DNA of 64,000 bases from assembly GCF_015070875.1 (NCBI RefSeq), contig NZ_JADDIV010000003.1:62001-126000 (forward strand), read 5' to 3'. The position numbers and the translations under genes are program-made. Source of the stretch: Ramlibacter pallidus. GTDB lineage: Bacteria; Pseudomonadota; Gammaproteobacteria; Burkholderiales; Burkholderiaceae_C. Position 1 is the stretch's first letter; the number at the start of each line of letters is the position of its first letter. Positions 51,431-59,185 of the stretch are shown here, piece after piece. The notes below the pieces were generated by a model. That model ran no database searches, was not told where the DNA came from, and saw nothing but the letters and a program-made list of their open reading frames with translations.

Positions 51431-52078
51431 TCAGCGGACGGCCGGCGGCGGGGTCTTGGGCTGGTAGTCGCACCAGCGCGCCACCGCGCACTGCCAGCAT
51501 TTCGGCAGCCGCGCCACGCAGACGTAGCGCCCGTGCAGGATCAGCCAGTGGTGCGCATCCTGCAGGTAGGCCCTGGGCACGCGCTCCATCAGCCGCCGCT
51601 CCACCTCCACCACGTCCTTGCCCGGGGCCAGCCCGGTGCGGTTGCTGACCCGGAAGATGTGCGTGTCGACGGCCATCGCCTCCTCGCCGAAGGCGACGTT
51701 CAGCACCACGTTCGCCGTCTTGCGGCCCACGCCGGGCAGCGCCTCCAGCGCCTCGCGGTCACGCGGCACCTTGCCGCCGTGCACCTCCACCAGGATGCGG
51801 CAGGTCTCCAGCAGGTGCTTGGCCTTCATGCGGTAGAGGCCGATGGTCTTAATGTGCGCCTCCAGGCCCTCCTGGCCCAGCGCCAGGATCGCCTGCGGCG
51901 TGTTGGCGACGGTGAAGAGCTTTCGCGTGGCCTTGTTGACGCCCGCGTCGGTGGCCTGCGCCGACAGCAGCACCGCCGCCAGCAGCTCGAACACGGTGCT
52001 GTACTCGAGCTCGCTGGCCGGCATCGGGTTGGCCGCCTTCAGCGTGGCGAAGAAGGGCTCGATGTCCTGGGCTTCCAT
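51431..52078 (-). CDS. nth: Endonuclease III
   Basis: This 215-aa protein has the helix-hairpin-helix LPGVGRKTANVVLNVAFG with the catalytic lysine, the catalytic aspartate in VDTHIFRVSNRTGL, and the C-terminal [4Fe-4S] cluster pattern C-x6-C-x2-C-x5-C (CVARLPKCWQCAVARWC). It removes oxidised pyrimidines and cuts abasic sites. Length is normal. It is divergent from a serine hydrolase gene. Confidence 0.96.
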   Translation of the reverse strand: MEAQDIEPFFATLKAANPMPASELEYSTVFELLAAVLLSAQATDAGVNKATRKLFTVANTPQAILALGQEGLEAHIKTIGLYRMKAKHLLETCRILVEVHGGKVPRDREALEALPGVGRKTANVVLNVAFGEEAMAVDTHIFRVSNRTGLAPGKDVVEVERRLMERVPRAYLQDAHHWLILHGRYVCVARLPKCWQCAVARWCDYQPKTPPPAVR

Positions 52079-52143
52079 GGGCAGCGAGTGTAGGGCGCGC
52101 CTGGGTGACGGCGCGCGCGGGACGCCTGCGCTAGAGTGCCTGC

Positions 52144-53322
52144 ATGACGATCGACTTCCGCGGCGTGGATGCCGTCCTGCAATCCTGGGTGGACCGCGAG
52201 GTGCTTCCGGGCGTGTCGTACACCGTGGTCCGCGGCGGCGAAGTCCTCGCCCGCCGGTGCGTGGGTTGGGCCGACCGCGAGGCGCGGATCCCCCTCGGCA
52301 CCGACCACCTCTTCCGGATCTTCTCCAACACCAAGCTGGTGACCTGCCTGGCGGCGCTGCAGTTGCTGGAGCAGGGCCGGTTCACGCTCGACGACCCCAT
52401 CGGCGAGTACATCCCTGCTCTGGGGCGGCTGCGCGTGCTTCGGGCCGGCGCCGTGGACCTGGAGGACACCGAGCCGGCCCGTGAACCGGTGCGCATCCGC
52501 CACCTGCTCGCGCACACCGCCGGCCTGACCTACGGCTTCCTGCAGCCGGACTCGCCCATCGGCAAGGCCTACGGAAAGGCGCGCGTGCAGGACCCCGCAC
52601 TGGACCTGGCGCAGATGATGGAAGCGCTGGCCGGCCTGCCGCTGCTGTTCCAGCCCGGCAGCGCCTGGAACTATTCGGTCGGCACGGATGTCGTCGGGCG
52701 GCTGGTGGAGGTCGCCTCCGGCCAGACGCTCGATGCCTACTTCCGCCGGCGCATCTTCGAGCCGCTGGGCATGGAGGACACCTTCTTCTTCGTGCCGCCG
52801 GAGAAGGCCGCGCGGATGGCGCCGCTCTATCTCGGCGACCTGCGCGAACCCCTGAAGCCGGGCCTGCAGCGCGCCGACCACCTGCCGTATCCGGGCGCCT
52901 ATCTCCAGCCGTTCCCGCGCCTGGGCGCGGGCGGTGGACTCGTGTCGTCGCTGGACGATTACACCGCGCTGGTGCGCGCGTTGCTGCGGGGTGGCGCGCC
53001 GCTGCTGCGGCCGGCCACCATGCCGCTGCTCTATCGCAACGAGCTGGCGCCCGGCCAGTGGATCGGCTGCCCCGGCATCCCGGCCCTGAAGGGCCGCGGC
53101 CAGAGCGTCGTCGGGTCGGTCACCGTGGAGCCGTCGGAGGACGATCCGGCATCCGTCACAGGCGACCTGCAATGGAGCGGCCTGGCGGGCACCCATTGGC
53201 TGGTCTCGCCGCGCGATGACATCGCCGCGGTCTTCATGACGCAGCGCTTCGCGGGCTCGGACCTGCCGGTCTGGCCGGCTTTCAAGCAGGCCCTGCGCCA
53301 GGCGCTCGCGGCCGCGCGCTGA
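52144..53322 (+). CDS. Serine hydrolase, class C beta-lactamase/esterase family
   Basis: This 392-aa protein has the S-x-x-K motif as SNTK in FRIFSNTKLVTCLAAL near residue 62. Its tyrosine motif is YSV in PGSAWNYSVGTDVVGRL near 178 and its late motif region is GLAGTHWLVSPRDDIAAVFM. No signal peptide is seen, so it is probably cytoplasmic. Such proteins are mostly esterases or amide hydrolases rather than resistance enzymes. The substrate is unknown. Confidence 0.85.
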   Translation: MTIDFRGVDAVLQSWVDREVLPGVSYTVVRGGEVLARRCVGWADREARIPLGTDHLFRIFSNTKLVTCLAALQLLEQGRFTLDDPIGEYIPALGRLRVLRAGAVDLEDTEPAREPVRIRHLLAHTAGLTYGFLQPDSPIGKAYGKARVQDPALDLAQMMEALAGLPLLFQPGSAWNYSVGTDVVGRLVEVASGQTLDAYFRRRIFEPLGMEDTFFFVPPEKAARMAPLYLGDLREPLKPGLQRADHLPYPGAYLQPFPRLGAGGGLVSSLDDYTALVRALLRGGAPLLRPATMPLLYRNELAPGQWIGCPGIPALKGRGQSVVGSVTVEPSEDDPASVTGDLQWSGLAGTHWLVSPRDDIAAVFMTQRFAGSDLPVWPAFKQALRQALAAAR

Positions 53323-53326
53323 GGGG

Positions 53327-54196
53327 TCAGGAGGCGCGCGCTTCCAGCGCTCGTGCCAGCGCCGCGGCCACGGCGGCCTTGGCCGAATCGCGACGCTGCA
53401 CCAGCGCGACCCGCCGCTCTTCCGCGCGCGGCAGCTCGATCACGCGCAGCTTCGCATCAGCCGCCCAGCGCGCGTCGCGCAGCAGCGGCACCACGCTCAC
53501 GCCCAGGCCGGAGCGCACCAGTTCCGCGATGCTCTCCAGCGCGTTGAGCTCCAGGAACGCCTGCGGCTTCACGCGCAGCCGGCGCAGCGTGCGCTCCACC
53601 AGCCGGCCGGTGTGCTGCGCCGGGTCGAAGCGGATGAAGGGCTCGCGCTGCAGCACGGCCCGCGGGTTGGTTTCCTCCAGCTTGCGCGGCACCAGCAGCA
53701 CCATCGGCTCGCCGTAGAGCGGCGTCCAGGCCAGGTCGTTGCCGCCGCCGGGCTCCCGCACGGCAACGGCCGCATCCAGCTCGCCGGACTCCACGCGGCC
53801 GATCAGGTCCAGCGACTTGGCCGCGGAGACGTGCAGGTCCAAGGCGGGGTGCCGCGCCTTGAGGGCCAGCGTGGCCTGGATCAGCGGCCGCACGGCCGAG
53901 ACGACGGCGCCGAGGTGCACCGTGCCGGCCATGCCGTCGGCGGTGCCCGCCGGCGCCAGCATCTGCTCGTACAGCGCGAGCAGCCGCCGCACCTGCGGCA
54001 CCAGTGCGCGCCCGGCCTCGTTGAGCACCACGGCCTTGCCCTGCCGCTCGAACAACGGCCGGCGCAGGTCCGACTCCAGCGTGCGCATCTGCTGGCCGAC
54101 GGCCGCCTGCGTCAGCGCCACGCGCCCCGCGGCGGCGGCGAACGACCCTTCGCTGGCGACGGCGGCGAAGGTCCTCATCAGGCGGATGCTGCTCAT
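53327..54196 (-). CDS. LysR-family transcriptional regulator
   Basis: This 289-aa protein has the LysR helix-turn-helix at the N-terminus (LMRTFAAVASEGSFAAAAGRVALTQAAVGQQMRTLE spans 6-41) and a substrate-binding domain with PRAVLQREPFIRF and ESIAELVRSGLGVSVVPLL. It is divergent from tctC-ggt. A perfect inverted repeat TTTAGC-N3-GCTAAA lies 23-37 bases upstream of its start. It probably controls both itself and the divergent pair. The start at MSSIRLM avoids reaching into that site. Confidence 0.9.
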   Translation of the reverse strand: MSSIRLMRTFAAVASEGSFAAAAGRVALTQAAVGQQMRTLESDLRRPLFERQGKAVVLNEAGRALVPQVRRLLALYEQMLAPAGTADGMAGTVHLGAVVSAVRPLIQATLALKARHPALDLHVSAAKSLDLIGRVESGELDAAVAVREPGGGNDLAWTPLYGEPMVLLVPRKLEETNPRAVLQREPFIRFDPAQHTGRLVERTLRRLRVKPQAFLELNALESIAELVRSGLGVSVVPLLRDARWAADAKLRVIELPRAEERRVALVQRRDSAKAAVAAALARALEARAS

Positions 54197-54218
54197 GGCC
54201 GCCATCCTAAAGCAACCG

Positions 54219-54233
54219 TTTAGCATGGCTAAA
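54219..54233. promoter_or_regulatory. LysR-type operator between lysR and tctC
   Basis: TTTAGCATGGCTAAA is a perfect inverted repeat with a three-base centre, containing the T-N11-A spacing typical of LysR sites. It lies in the 83-base divergent gap. TTGACA at 54252-54257 and TATGAT at 54268-54273 are nearby but too close together to be one normal promoter. Confidence 0.6.
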
Positions 54234-54279
54234 GGATTATTCGCTTTTGCTTTGACAAGCGCCTTCCTATGATGGGCGG

Positions 54280-55239
54280 ATGAAGCTGTTCGCCCCCCTC
54301 CTGCTCGCCGCCTCGGCGCTGCTCGCTCCCGCCGCGCATGCCCAGGGCTACCCCAACAAGCCGATCCGCCTCGTCGTGCCGTTCCCGGCCGGCGGTGCCA
54401 CCGACATCTTCGCGCGCGCCGTGTCGCAGAAGCTGGGTGATCGGCTGGGCCAGAGCGTGGTCGTGGACAACAAGCCGGGTGCCGGCGGCACCATCGGGTC
54501 GGACCTCGCCGCCAAGTCGGCGCCGGACGGCTACACGCTGCTGCTGGCCACCAGCAGCACGCACAGCATCGGCCCGAGCTTCGGCAAGACGCCGTACGAC
54601 CCGGTGGCGGACTTCACGCCCATCGCCTACGTCGGCAACGCGCCCAGCATCATGCTGGTGCCCAACTCGGCGCCGGCGCGCACGGTCAAGGAATGGGTCG
54701 ACTACGCGCGCAAGAACCCGGGGCGCCTGAACTACGCCAGCAGCGGCAACGGCACCGTGGTCCACCTCGGCACCGAATACTTCAAGGCGCAGGCCAACGT
54801 GTTCATGGTGCACATCCCCTACCGTGGCACCGCGCTGGCCATCCCGGACCTGGTGAGCGGCAAGGTCGACGTGCTGTTCGACTCGCTGCCCAGCGGCCTG
54901 CCGCACGTGAAGGAAGGCCGTCTGCGCGCCCTGGGCATCACCAGTGCCAAGCGCTCCGCGCTGCTGCCGGACCTGCCCGCCATCGCCGAGTCGGTGCCGG
55001 GCTACGAGACGGTCACCTGGTTCGGCATGTACGGCCCCAAGGGCCTGCCCGCCGACATCGTCGCGCGTGTCAACACCGCCGTGAACCAGGCGCTGCAGGA
55101 CCCGGACGTGAAGGACCGGCTCGCGCGCCTGGGCATCGAGCCCGCCGGCGGCACGCCGCAGCAGTTCGCCGCCATGACGACGGCGGACCGCGCCAAGTGG
55201 AAGAAGATCATCACCGAGCGCAAGCTCACCATGGATTGA
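54280..55239 (+). CDS. TctC/Bug-family periplasmic solute-binding protein (orphan)
   Basis: This 319-aa protein has a Sec signal (KLFAPLLLAASALLAPAAHA, cleavage after residue 21). It continues with NKPIRLVVPFPAGGATDIFA, VVVDNKPGAGGTIGSD, HIPYRGTALAIPDLVSGKVD and LLPDLPAIAESVPGYE. No permease is next to it. It pairs with a gamma-glutamyltransferase-family gene 8 bases downstream, under a divergent LysR. The ligand is unknown. The ribosome site is weak (GGGCGG). Confidence 0.9.
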   Translation: MKLFAPLLLAASALLAPAAHAQGYPNKPIRLVVPFPAGGATDIFARAVSQKLGDRLGQSVVVDNKPGAGGTIGSDLAAKSAPDGYTLLLATSSTHSIGPSFGKTPYDPVADFTPIAYVGNAPSIMLVPNSAPARTVKEWVDYARKNPGRLNYASSGNGTVVHLGTEYFKAQANVFMVHIPYRGTALAIPDLVSGKVDVLFDSLPSGLPHVKEGRLRALGITSAKRSALLPDLPAIAESVPGYETVTWFGMYGPKGLPADIVARVNTAVNQALQDPDVKDRLARLGIEPAGGTPQQFAAMTTADRAKWKKIITERKLTMD

Positions 55240-55247
55240 GGTTCCGC

Positions 55248-56858
55248 ATGCAGTTCGACTTCCACAATCCGTACCCGACGACTCGCATCCCGGTCTTCGC
55301 GCGCAACGCGGTCTCCACCTCCCATCCGCTCGGCGCGCAGGCCGGCCTGCGCATGCTGTGGCAGGGCGGCAATGCGGTCGATGCCGCGATCGCGGCCGCC
55401 GCGGCCATGACCATTGTCGAGCCGGTCAGCAACGGGCTCGGCAGCGACGCCTTCGCGATCCTCTGGGACGGCCAGCAGCTCCAGGGCATCAACGGCTCGG
55501 GCCCGGCGCCGGCCGGCTGGACGCCGCAGTATTTCGGCAAGAAGTACGGCGCGGACGCGAAGACGCCGCCGAAGCGCGGCATCGATTCGGCCACCATTCC
55601 CGGGGCCGTCGGCACCTGGGTCGCTCTCTCCGAGCGCTACGGCAAGCTGCCCTTCGCCGACCTGCTGGCGCCCGCCATCGAGATCGCCGAGCGCGGCTAC
55701 CTGGTGCCGGTGGTGGTCCGGCAGAAGTGGGAGGCCGCGCGGCCGGAGCTCGCCGGCGAAGCCGGCTTCGCCCAGAGCTTCCTGCCGTGGGGCCGTTCGC
55801 CGAACGTCGGCGAACTGTTCCGGTTCCCCGCCGCCGCCCGTGCGTTGCGCCTCATCGCCGAGACGAAGGGACAGGCCTTCTACGGCGGCGAGATCGCCTC
55901 GGCGCTGGCGCGCTTCAGCGCCGAGAACGGCGGCGTGCACAAAGTGGAGGACTTCGCGGCATTCAAGCCGGAATGGGTCACGCCGATCGCCAAGGACTAC
56001 CACGGCCACACGTTGCACGAGATCCCGCCCAACGGGCAGGGCATCGCGGCACTGATGGCGCTCGGCATTGCCAGGCACTTCGACCTGGCCTCGATGAAGG
56101 TCGACGGCGCCGATTCGCAGCACGTGCAGATCGAGGCGATGAAGCTCGCCTTTGCCGACGTCTACCGCTTTGTCGCGGAGCGCTCCTCGATGGAGGTGAC
56201 GACCGAGCAGATGCTGGACGACGCCTACCTTGCCTCGCGCGCGAAGCTGATCGACATGAAGCGGGCGCAGGACTTCAAGGCGGGCAACCCCGTCAAGGGC
56301 GGCACCATCTACCTGACCGCCGCCGACGAGGACGGCATGATGATCAGCTTCATCCAGAGCAACTACATGGGCTTCGGTTCCGGCTGCGTCGAACCCGGCT
56401 TCGGCATCAGCCTGCAGAACCGCGGCCACGGCTTCAGCCTGCAGCCGGGCGCCAACCAGGTCGCGCCGGGCAAGCGGCCCTTCCACACGATCATCCCGGC
56501 CTTCCTCACCAAGGACGGGGCGCCGGTCATGAGCTTCGGCGTGATGGGCGGCAACATGCAGCCGCAGGGCCACCTGCAGACGCTGGTGCGCATGCTGGAC
56601 TACCGCCAGGATCCGCAGGCCGCCTGCGATGCGCCGCGCTGGCGCTTCAACAGCGGCCTGGAGATCAATGTCGAACAGCAGATGGACAAGGCGACCGTCG
56701 CGGAGCTCGCCGCGCGCGGCCACAAGGTCGACGTCATCGACGACAGCTACCAGGACTTCGGCGCCGGCCAGTTCATTTGGCGCATGGGCGACCCGAAGAA
56801 GCAAGGCTACGTGGTGGCGTCGGATTCGCGGCGGGATGGGTTGGCGGCGGGGTTCTGA
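55248..56858 (+). CDS. Gamma-glutamyltransferase family protein
   Basis: This 536-aa protein has the N-terminal family block (SHPLGAQAGLRMLWQGGNAVDAAIAAA spans about 26-52, then EPVSNGLGSDAF) and the autocleavage/nucleophile region KGGTIYLTAADEDG near 345. The catalytic threonine is present, but the usual T-T-H-x-S is T-I-Y-L-T. GGNMQPQGHLQTL near 430 is conserved. There is no signal peptide, unlike secreted GGTs, so it may act in the cytoplasm on a different amide. It is co-transcribed with a TctC-type binding protein. Confidence 0.88.
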   Translation: MQFDFHNPYPTTRIPVFARNAVSTSHPLGAQAGLRMLWQGGNAVDAAIAAAAAMTIVEPVSNGLGSDAFAILWDGQQLQGINGSGPAPAGWTPQYFGKKYGADAKTPPKRGIDSATIPGAVGTWVALSERYGKLPFADLLAPAIEIAERGYLVPVVVRQKWEAARPELAGEAGFAQSFLPWGRSPNVGELFRFPAAARALRLIAETKGQAFYGGEIASALARFSAENGGVHKVEDFAAFKPEWVTPIAKDYHGHTLHEIPPNGQGIAALMALGIARHFDLASMKVDGADSQHVQIEAMKLAFADVYRFVAERSSMEVTTEQMLDDAYLASRAKLIDMKRAQDFKAGNPVKGGTIYLTAADEDGMMISFIQSNYMGFGSGCVEPGFGISLQNRGHGFSLQPGANQVAPGKRPFHTIIPAFLTKDGAPVMSFGVMGGNMQPQGHLQTLVRMLDYRQDPQAACDAPRWRFNSGLEINVEQQMDKATVAELAARGHKVDVIDDSYQDFGAGQFIWRMGDPKKQGYVVASDSRRDGLAAGF

Positions 56859-56920
56859 CCCGGCGAGCGGCCCGCAACACACCGCACCGTGGGCCGGCAG
56901 GCCCACTCCCGCCCTCGAAC

Positions 56921-57207
56921 GTCGCGGCAGGCGGCGGGCGGTGCCGGCCCGCAGTCAGGGGCCTCGGCTGGAAGGCTGTTCCCGGCGGCGAAGCAGGGCT
57001 ACGAGAGCGCGTAGCGCGGATCGAGCGCTGCGACTGTGCACTGATTTCCGGGCATTTGCCTGAACGGAGAGTTTGCCGCGCGCGGCAAACTCGCAGTGAG
57101 TTTGGCCGGATCGCCGCCGGGGACAGCCTTCCAGCGCACCCGGAACGAGCGACAGCGAGTGCCGGGCGAGGCACCGCGGGACGGCACCGCCCGCCGCCTG
57201 CCGCGAC
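56921..57207. repeat. 287-bp palindromic element, copy B, with 26-bp perfect terminal inverted repeats
   Basis: It is inverted relative to copy A (30529-30817). The ends begin GTCGCGGCAGGCGGCGGGCG and match for 26 bases, then one mismatch and five more matches. GCTGGAAGGCTGT(T/C)CCCGG follows on both arms, and the central hairpin is GAGTTTGCCGC/GCGGCAAACTC. It fills the gap between the convergent ggt and sugar-isomerase-like genes. There is no coding gene inside that I can support. Confidence 0.8.
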
Positions 57208-57227
57208 GCACCCCTGAACATGGGAGC

Positions 57228-57257
57228 CCTGGATCCCCGCCTGCGCGGGGATGACGG
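57228..57257. repeat. Half REP-like unit
   Basis: CCTGGATCCCCGCCTGCGCG followed by GGGATGACGG is the same unit as the second half of the pair at 19626-19702, with two base pairs changed in a compensating way (TCCCG/CGGGA to CCCCG/CGGGG). It folds as a hairpin just past the end of the minus-strand gene. Confidence 0.65.
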
Positions 57258-57266
57258 GAGGGACGG

Positions 57267-58172
57267 CTAGGCCGCCCTGAGCCGCAGCTGCCCCGGCAAC
57301 GGCACCGAGCGCCGCAGCACGTCCTCCGCCAGCCAGACCGCCGACCGGCGCGCCCGCTGCGACACCATGGGCAGCGGCATCTGCACGTAGTCGTCGTTGA
57401 AGACCTCGAAGCTGTAGTCGCCGGCGTAGCCCAGGGCATCGAGCTTGGTCACCAGCGTCACGAGCTCCTGTGTGTGCACGCCTTCACCGGGGAACACGCG
57501 GAAGGTGCGCGCCGTGGCCATGCGTTCCTCGAAGGTGCGCGTCTCCTGCCACATGAAGTCGGAAAGCTGCACCAGGAAGATCTTCTTCGGGTCCAGTTCG
57601 TCGATGGCCTCCAGCGGCGTCTTGGCCGCCAGGATGTGGAACGAGTCGATGCCGATGCCCAGGTTGGGGCAGTCGGCGCGCGACACCACGTCCCAGGCCG
57701 TCGTGAACTCGTTGACCGTCCGGCCCCAGGACAGGCCCTCGTACGCGATCTTGATGCCGAACGGGATGGCCAGCACCGCCAGCTTGCGCAGGTCGCGCGC
57801 GATGTGGTCCAGGTCCTGGCTCGCGTGGGTCGAGGTCGACGAGCAGGCCAGCAGCACGTCGCAGCCCAGCGCGGCGCACATCTCCAGCATGGTCTTGGCG
57901 ATGTCCACCTTGTACTGGTGCAGGTGCCCCGACAGGCCCTCGAAGTCGCGCAGCACCTGGAAGCCGGTGCCGCGCAGCCCGCTGGCGCGCACCGCCTTCA
58001 CGGCGGCCTGCCAGCCCTGCGGGTGGCCCACCAGGTCGTTCGCCTTGAGCATCACCTGGGTGAAGCCGGCGTCCTGCATCGCCTCCAGCTTCGCTTCCAG
58101 CGGGCCGGCGAGCGTGATGGTGTCCATGCCGAAGGCGCGCATGGCCTGCAGCAAGCTGCGCTGGTGCGGCAT
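57267..58172 (-). CDS. 3-Dehydroshikimate dehydratase, TIM-barrel half (QuiC N-terminal type)
   Basis: This 301-aa protein is a sugar-phosphate-isomerase/AP-endonuclease-2-type TIM barrel. The expected metal ligands are visible: Glu145 (AYEGLSWG), Asp176 and His179 (GIGIDSFHIL), Gln202/Asp205 (VQLSDFMWQE) and Glu240 (FPGEGVH). In two-domain QuiC enzymes this barrel turns 3-dehydroshikimate into protocatechuate and is fused to a dioxygenase-like domain. Here that partner is a separate gene whose stop overlaps this start by one base (TGATG). The shikimate-dehydrogenase-like gene upstream supports the pathway. Other TIM-barrel reactions remain possible. Confidence 0.8.
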   Translation of the reverse strand: MPHQRSLLQAMRAFGMDTITLAGPLEAKLEAMQDAGFTQVMLKANDLVGHPQGWQAAVKAVRASGLRGTGFQVLRDFEGLSGHLHQYKVDIAKTMLEMCAALGCDVLLACSSTSTHASQDLDHIARDLRKLAVLAIPFGIKIAYEGLSWGRTVNEFTTAWDVVSRADCPNLGIGIDSFHILAAKTPLEAIDELDPKKIFLVQLSDFMWQETRTFEERMATARTFRVFPGEGVHTQELVTLVTKLDALGYAGDYSFEVFNDDYVQMPLPMVSQRARRSAVWLAEDVLRRSVPLPGQLRLRAA

Positions 58173-59092
58173 CAGGCCCCCGCCTCGCTGTGCACCAGCT
58201 CGAAGACCACGCCTCCGAGATAGGTCTTGGTGATGGCGCCGCGGCGCTCGGTGTGCGCCGCCTGCGTCTCCACGAACTCCATGCCGCGCTCGCGCAGCGC
58301 GCGCACGGCCGCCAGCACGTCGGGCACGCCCAGGCCGATGCGGTGCAGGCGCTCGCGGGCGTCCAGGGAATCGGCTTCCGGCTCGATCACCTGCAGCATG
58401 AAGCGGTTCTCCGGGTGCAGGGCCGGCGCCCGCAGCAGCTTGCCGGCCGGCATGATGCCGAAGCGCTGCTCGTCCGGGATCACGCCGATGCCGAACAGCT
58501 CCTGGTAGAACTCCAACCAGTCGTAGGTGCGGCCCACGCCGATGTACTGCACGATGCCGAAGAAGTGCATGCCGTCGACCACCGGGCGGGGACGCGGGTC
58601 CACCGCCGGGATCGGCACGAAGTCGACGTCGTAGATGGAGAATTCGCGCCAGCGGTCCACGAAGTAGATGCGGCTGCCGCCCACGCCGTGGATGGCGGGG
58701 ATGTTCAGCTCCATCGCCTCCGGGTGCGTCGGCACCTCCCAGGCGCCGCGCTCCAGCACGTAGCGGTAGGCGGCGCGGGCATCGCGCACGCGAAGGGCCA
58801 CCGCGGCGATCGCGGGGACGTCCGCGCCGTGCGTGGCGCCGTGCGCGTCGTCGGGATGCGCATTGACGATCACGTTGATGTCGCCTTGCCGGTACAGCAG
58901 CACCTCGCGCGAGCGGTGCCGCGCCACCGGGCGGAAGCCCATCATCTCGAGCACGTGTGCCAGGGCGGCTGGCTTGGTGGTGGCGAACTCGATGAACTCC
59001 ACGCCGTCCAGGCCGATCGGGTTGCTCTCGTCGCTGAAGGAATCGAGCATCGGCTCACGCGCGTGCTCCGGTTGCAGCAGCAGGTCGCTCAT
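58172..59092 (-). CDS. 4-Hydroxyphenylpyruvate dioxygenase-like (VOC) protein, QuiC C-terminal type
   Basis: This 306-aa protein has two VOC modules. IGLDGVEFIEFAT and KPAALAHVLEMMGFRPVARH open the first. DGMHFFGIVQYIGVGRTYDWLEFYQELFG, IGLGVPDVLAAVRALRERG and GGVVFELVHSE carry the His/Glu metal-site pattern of the second. It matches the C-terminal half of fused QuiC proteins, whose role is unclear, and is translationally coupled to the TIM-barrel half. The ribosome site GGGGGAGGA lies in the repeat directly upstream. True dioxygenase activity on an aromatic 2-oxo acid is an alternative. Confidence 0.78.
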   Translation of the reverse strand: MSDLLLQPEHAREPMLDSFSDESNPIGLDGVEFIEFATTKPAALAHVLEMMGFRPVARHRSREVLLYRQGDINVIVNAHPDDAHGATHGADVPAIAAVALRVRDARAAYRYVLERGAWEVPTHPEAMELNIPAIHGVGGSRIYFVDRWREFSIYDVDFVPIPAVDPRPRPVVDGMHFFGIVQYIGVGRTYDWLEFYQELFGIGVIPDEQRFGIMPAGKLLRAPALHPENRFMLQVIEPEADSLDARERLHRIGLGVPDVLAAVRALRERGMEFVETQAAHTERRGAITKTYLGGVVFELVHSEAGA

Positions 59093-59096
59093 TCAG

Positions 59097-59181
59097 ATCC
59101 TCCCCCAGGCTTGCCCGCAGGCGGGCCGCGCCTCCCCCCTCCGCAAGCGGAGGCGGGCGCCTTCGGGCGGCCGTGCGGCGC
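59097..59181. repeat. GC-rich stem-loop repeat between the shikimate-dehydrogenase-like and VOC genes
   Basis: It contains CCTCCCCCAGG, then hairpins GCCCGC-AG-GCGGGC and CCTCCGC-AA-GCGGAGG. It is related to the C/G-tract repeats at 35057 and 46290. On the minus strand it ends in GGGGGAGGA, 5-6 bases before the start of the VOC gene. Confidence 0.6.
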
Positions 59182-59185
59182 CCAC

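Noticed and set aside
54252..54273. TTGACA and TATGAT as a promoter for tctC
   Set aside because: The boxes are only 10 bases apart, and the -10-like box ends 6 bases before the start codon, so they cannot form a normal sigma70 promoter.
56773..57217. Frames across the palindromic elements with similar peptides in both copies (for example GWKAVPGGEAGLRERVARI)
   Set aside because: The resemblance follows from nucleotide identity of the repeats. Covarying terminal repeats and lack of ribosome sites argue for a non-coding element.
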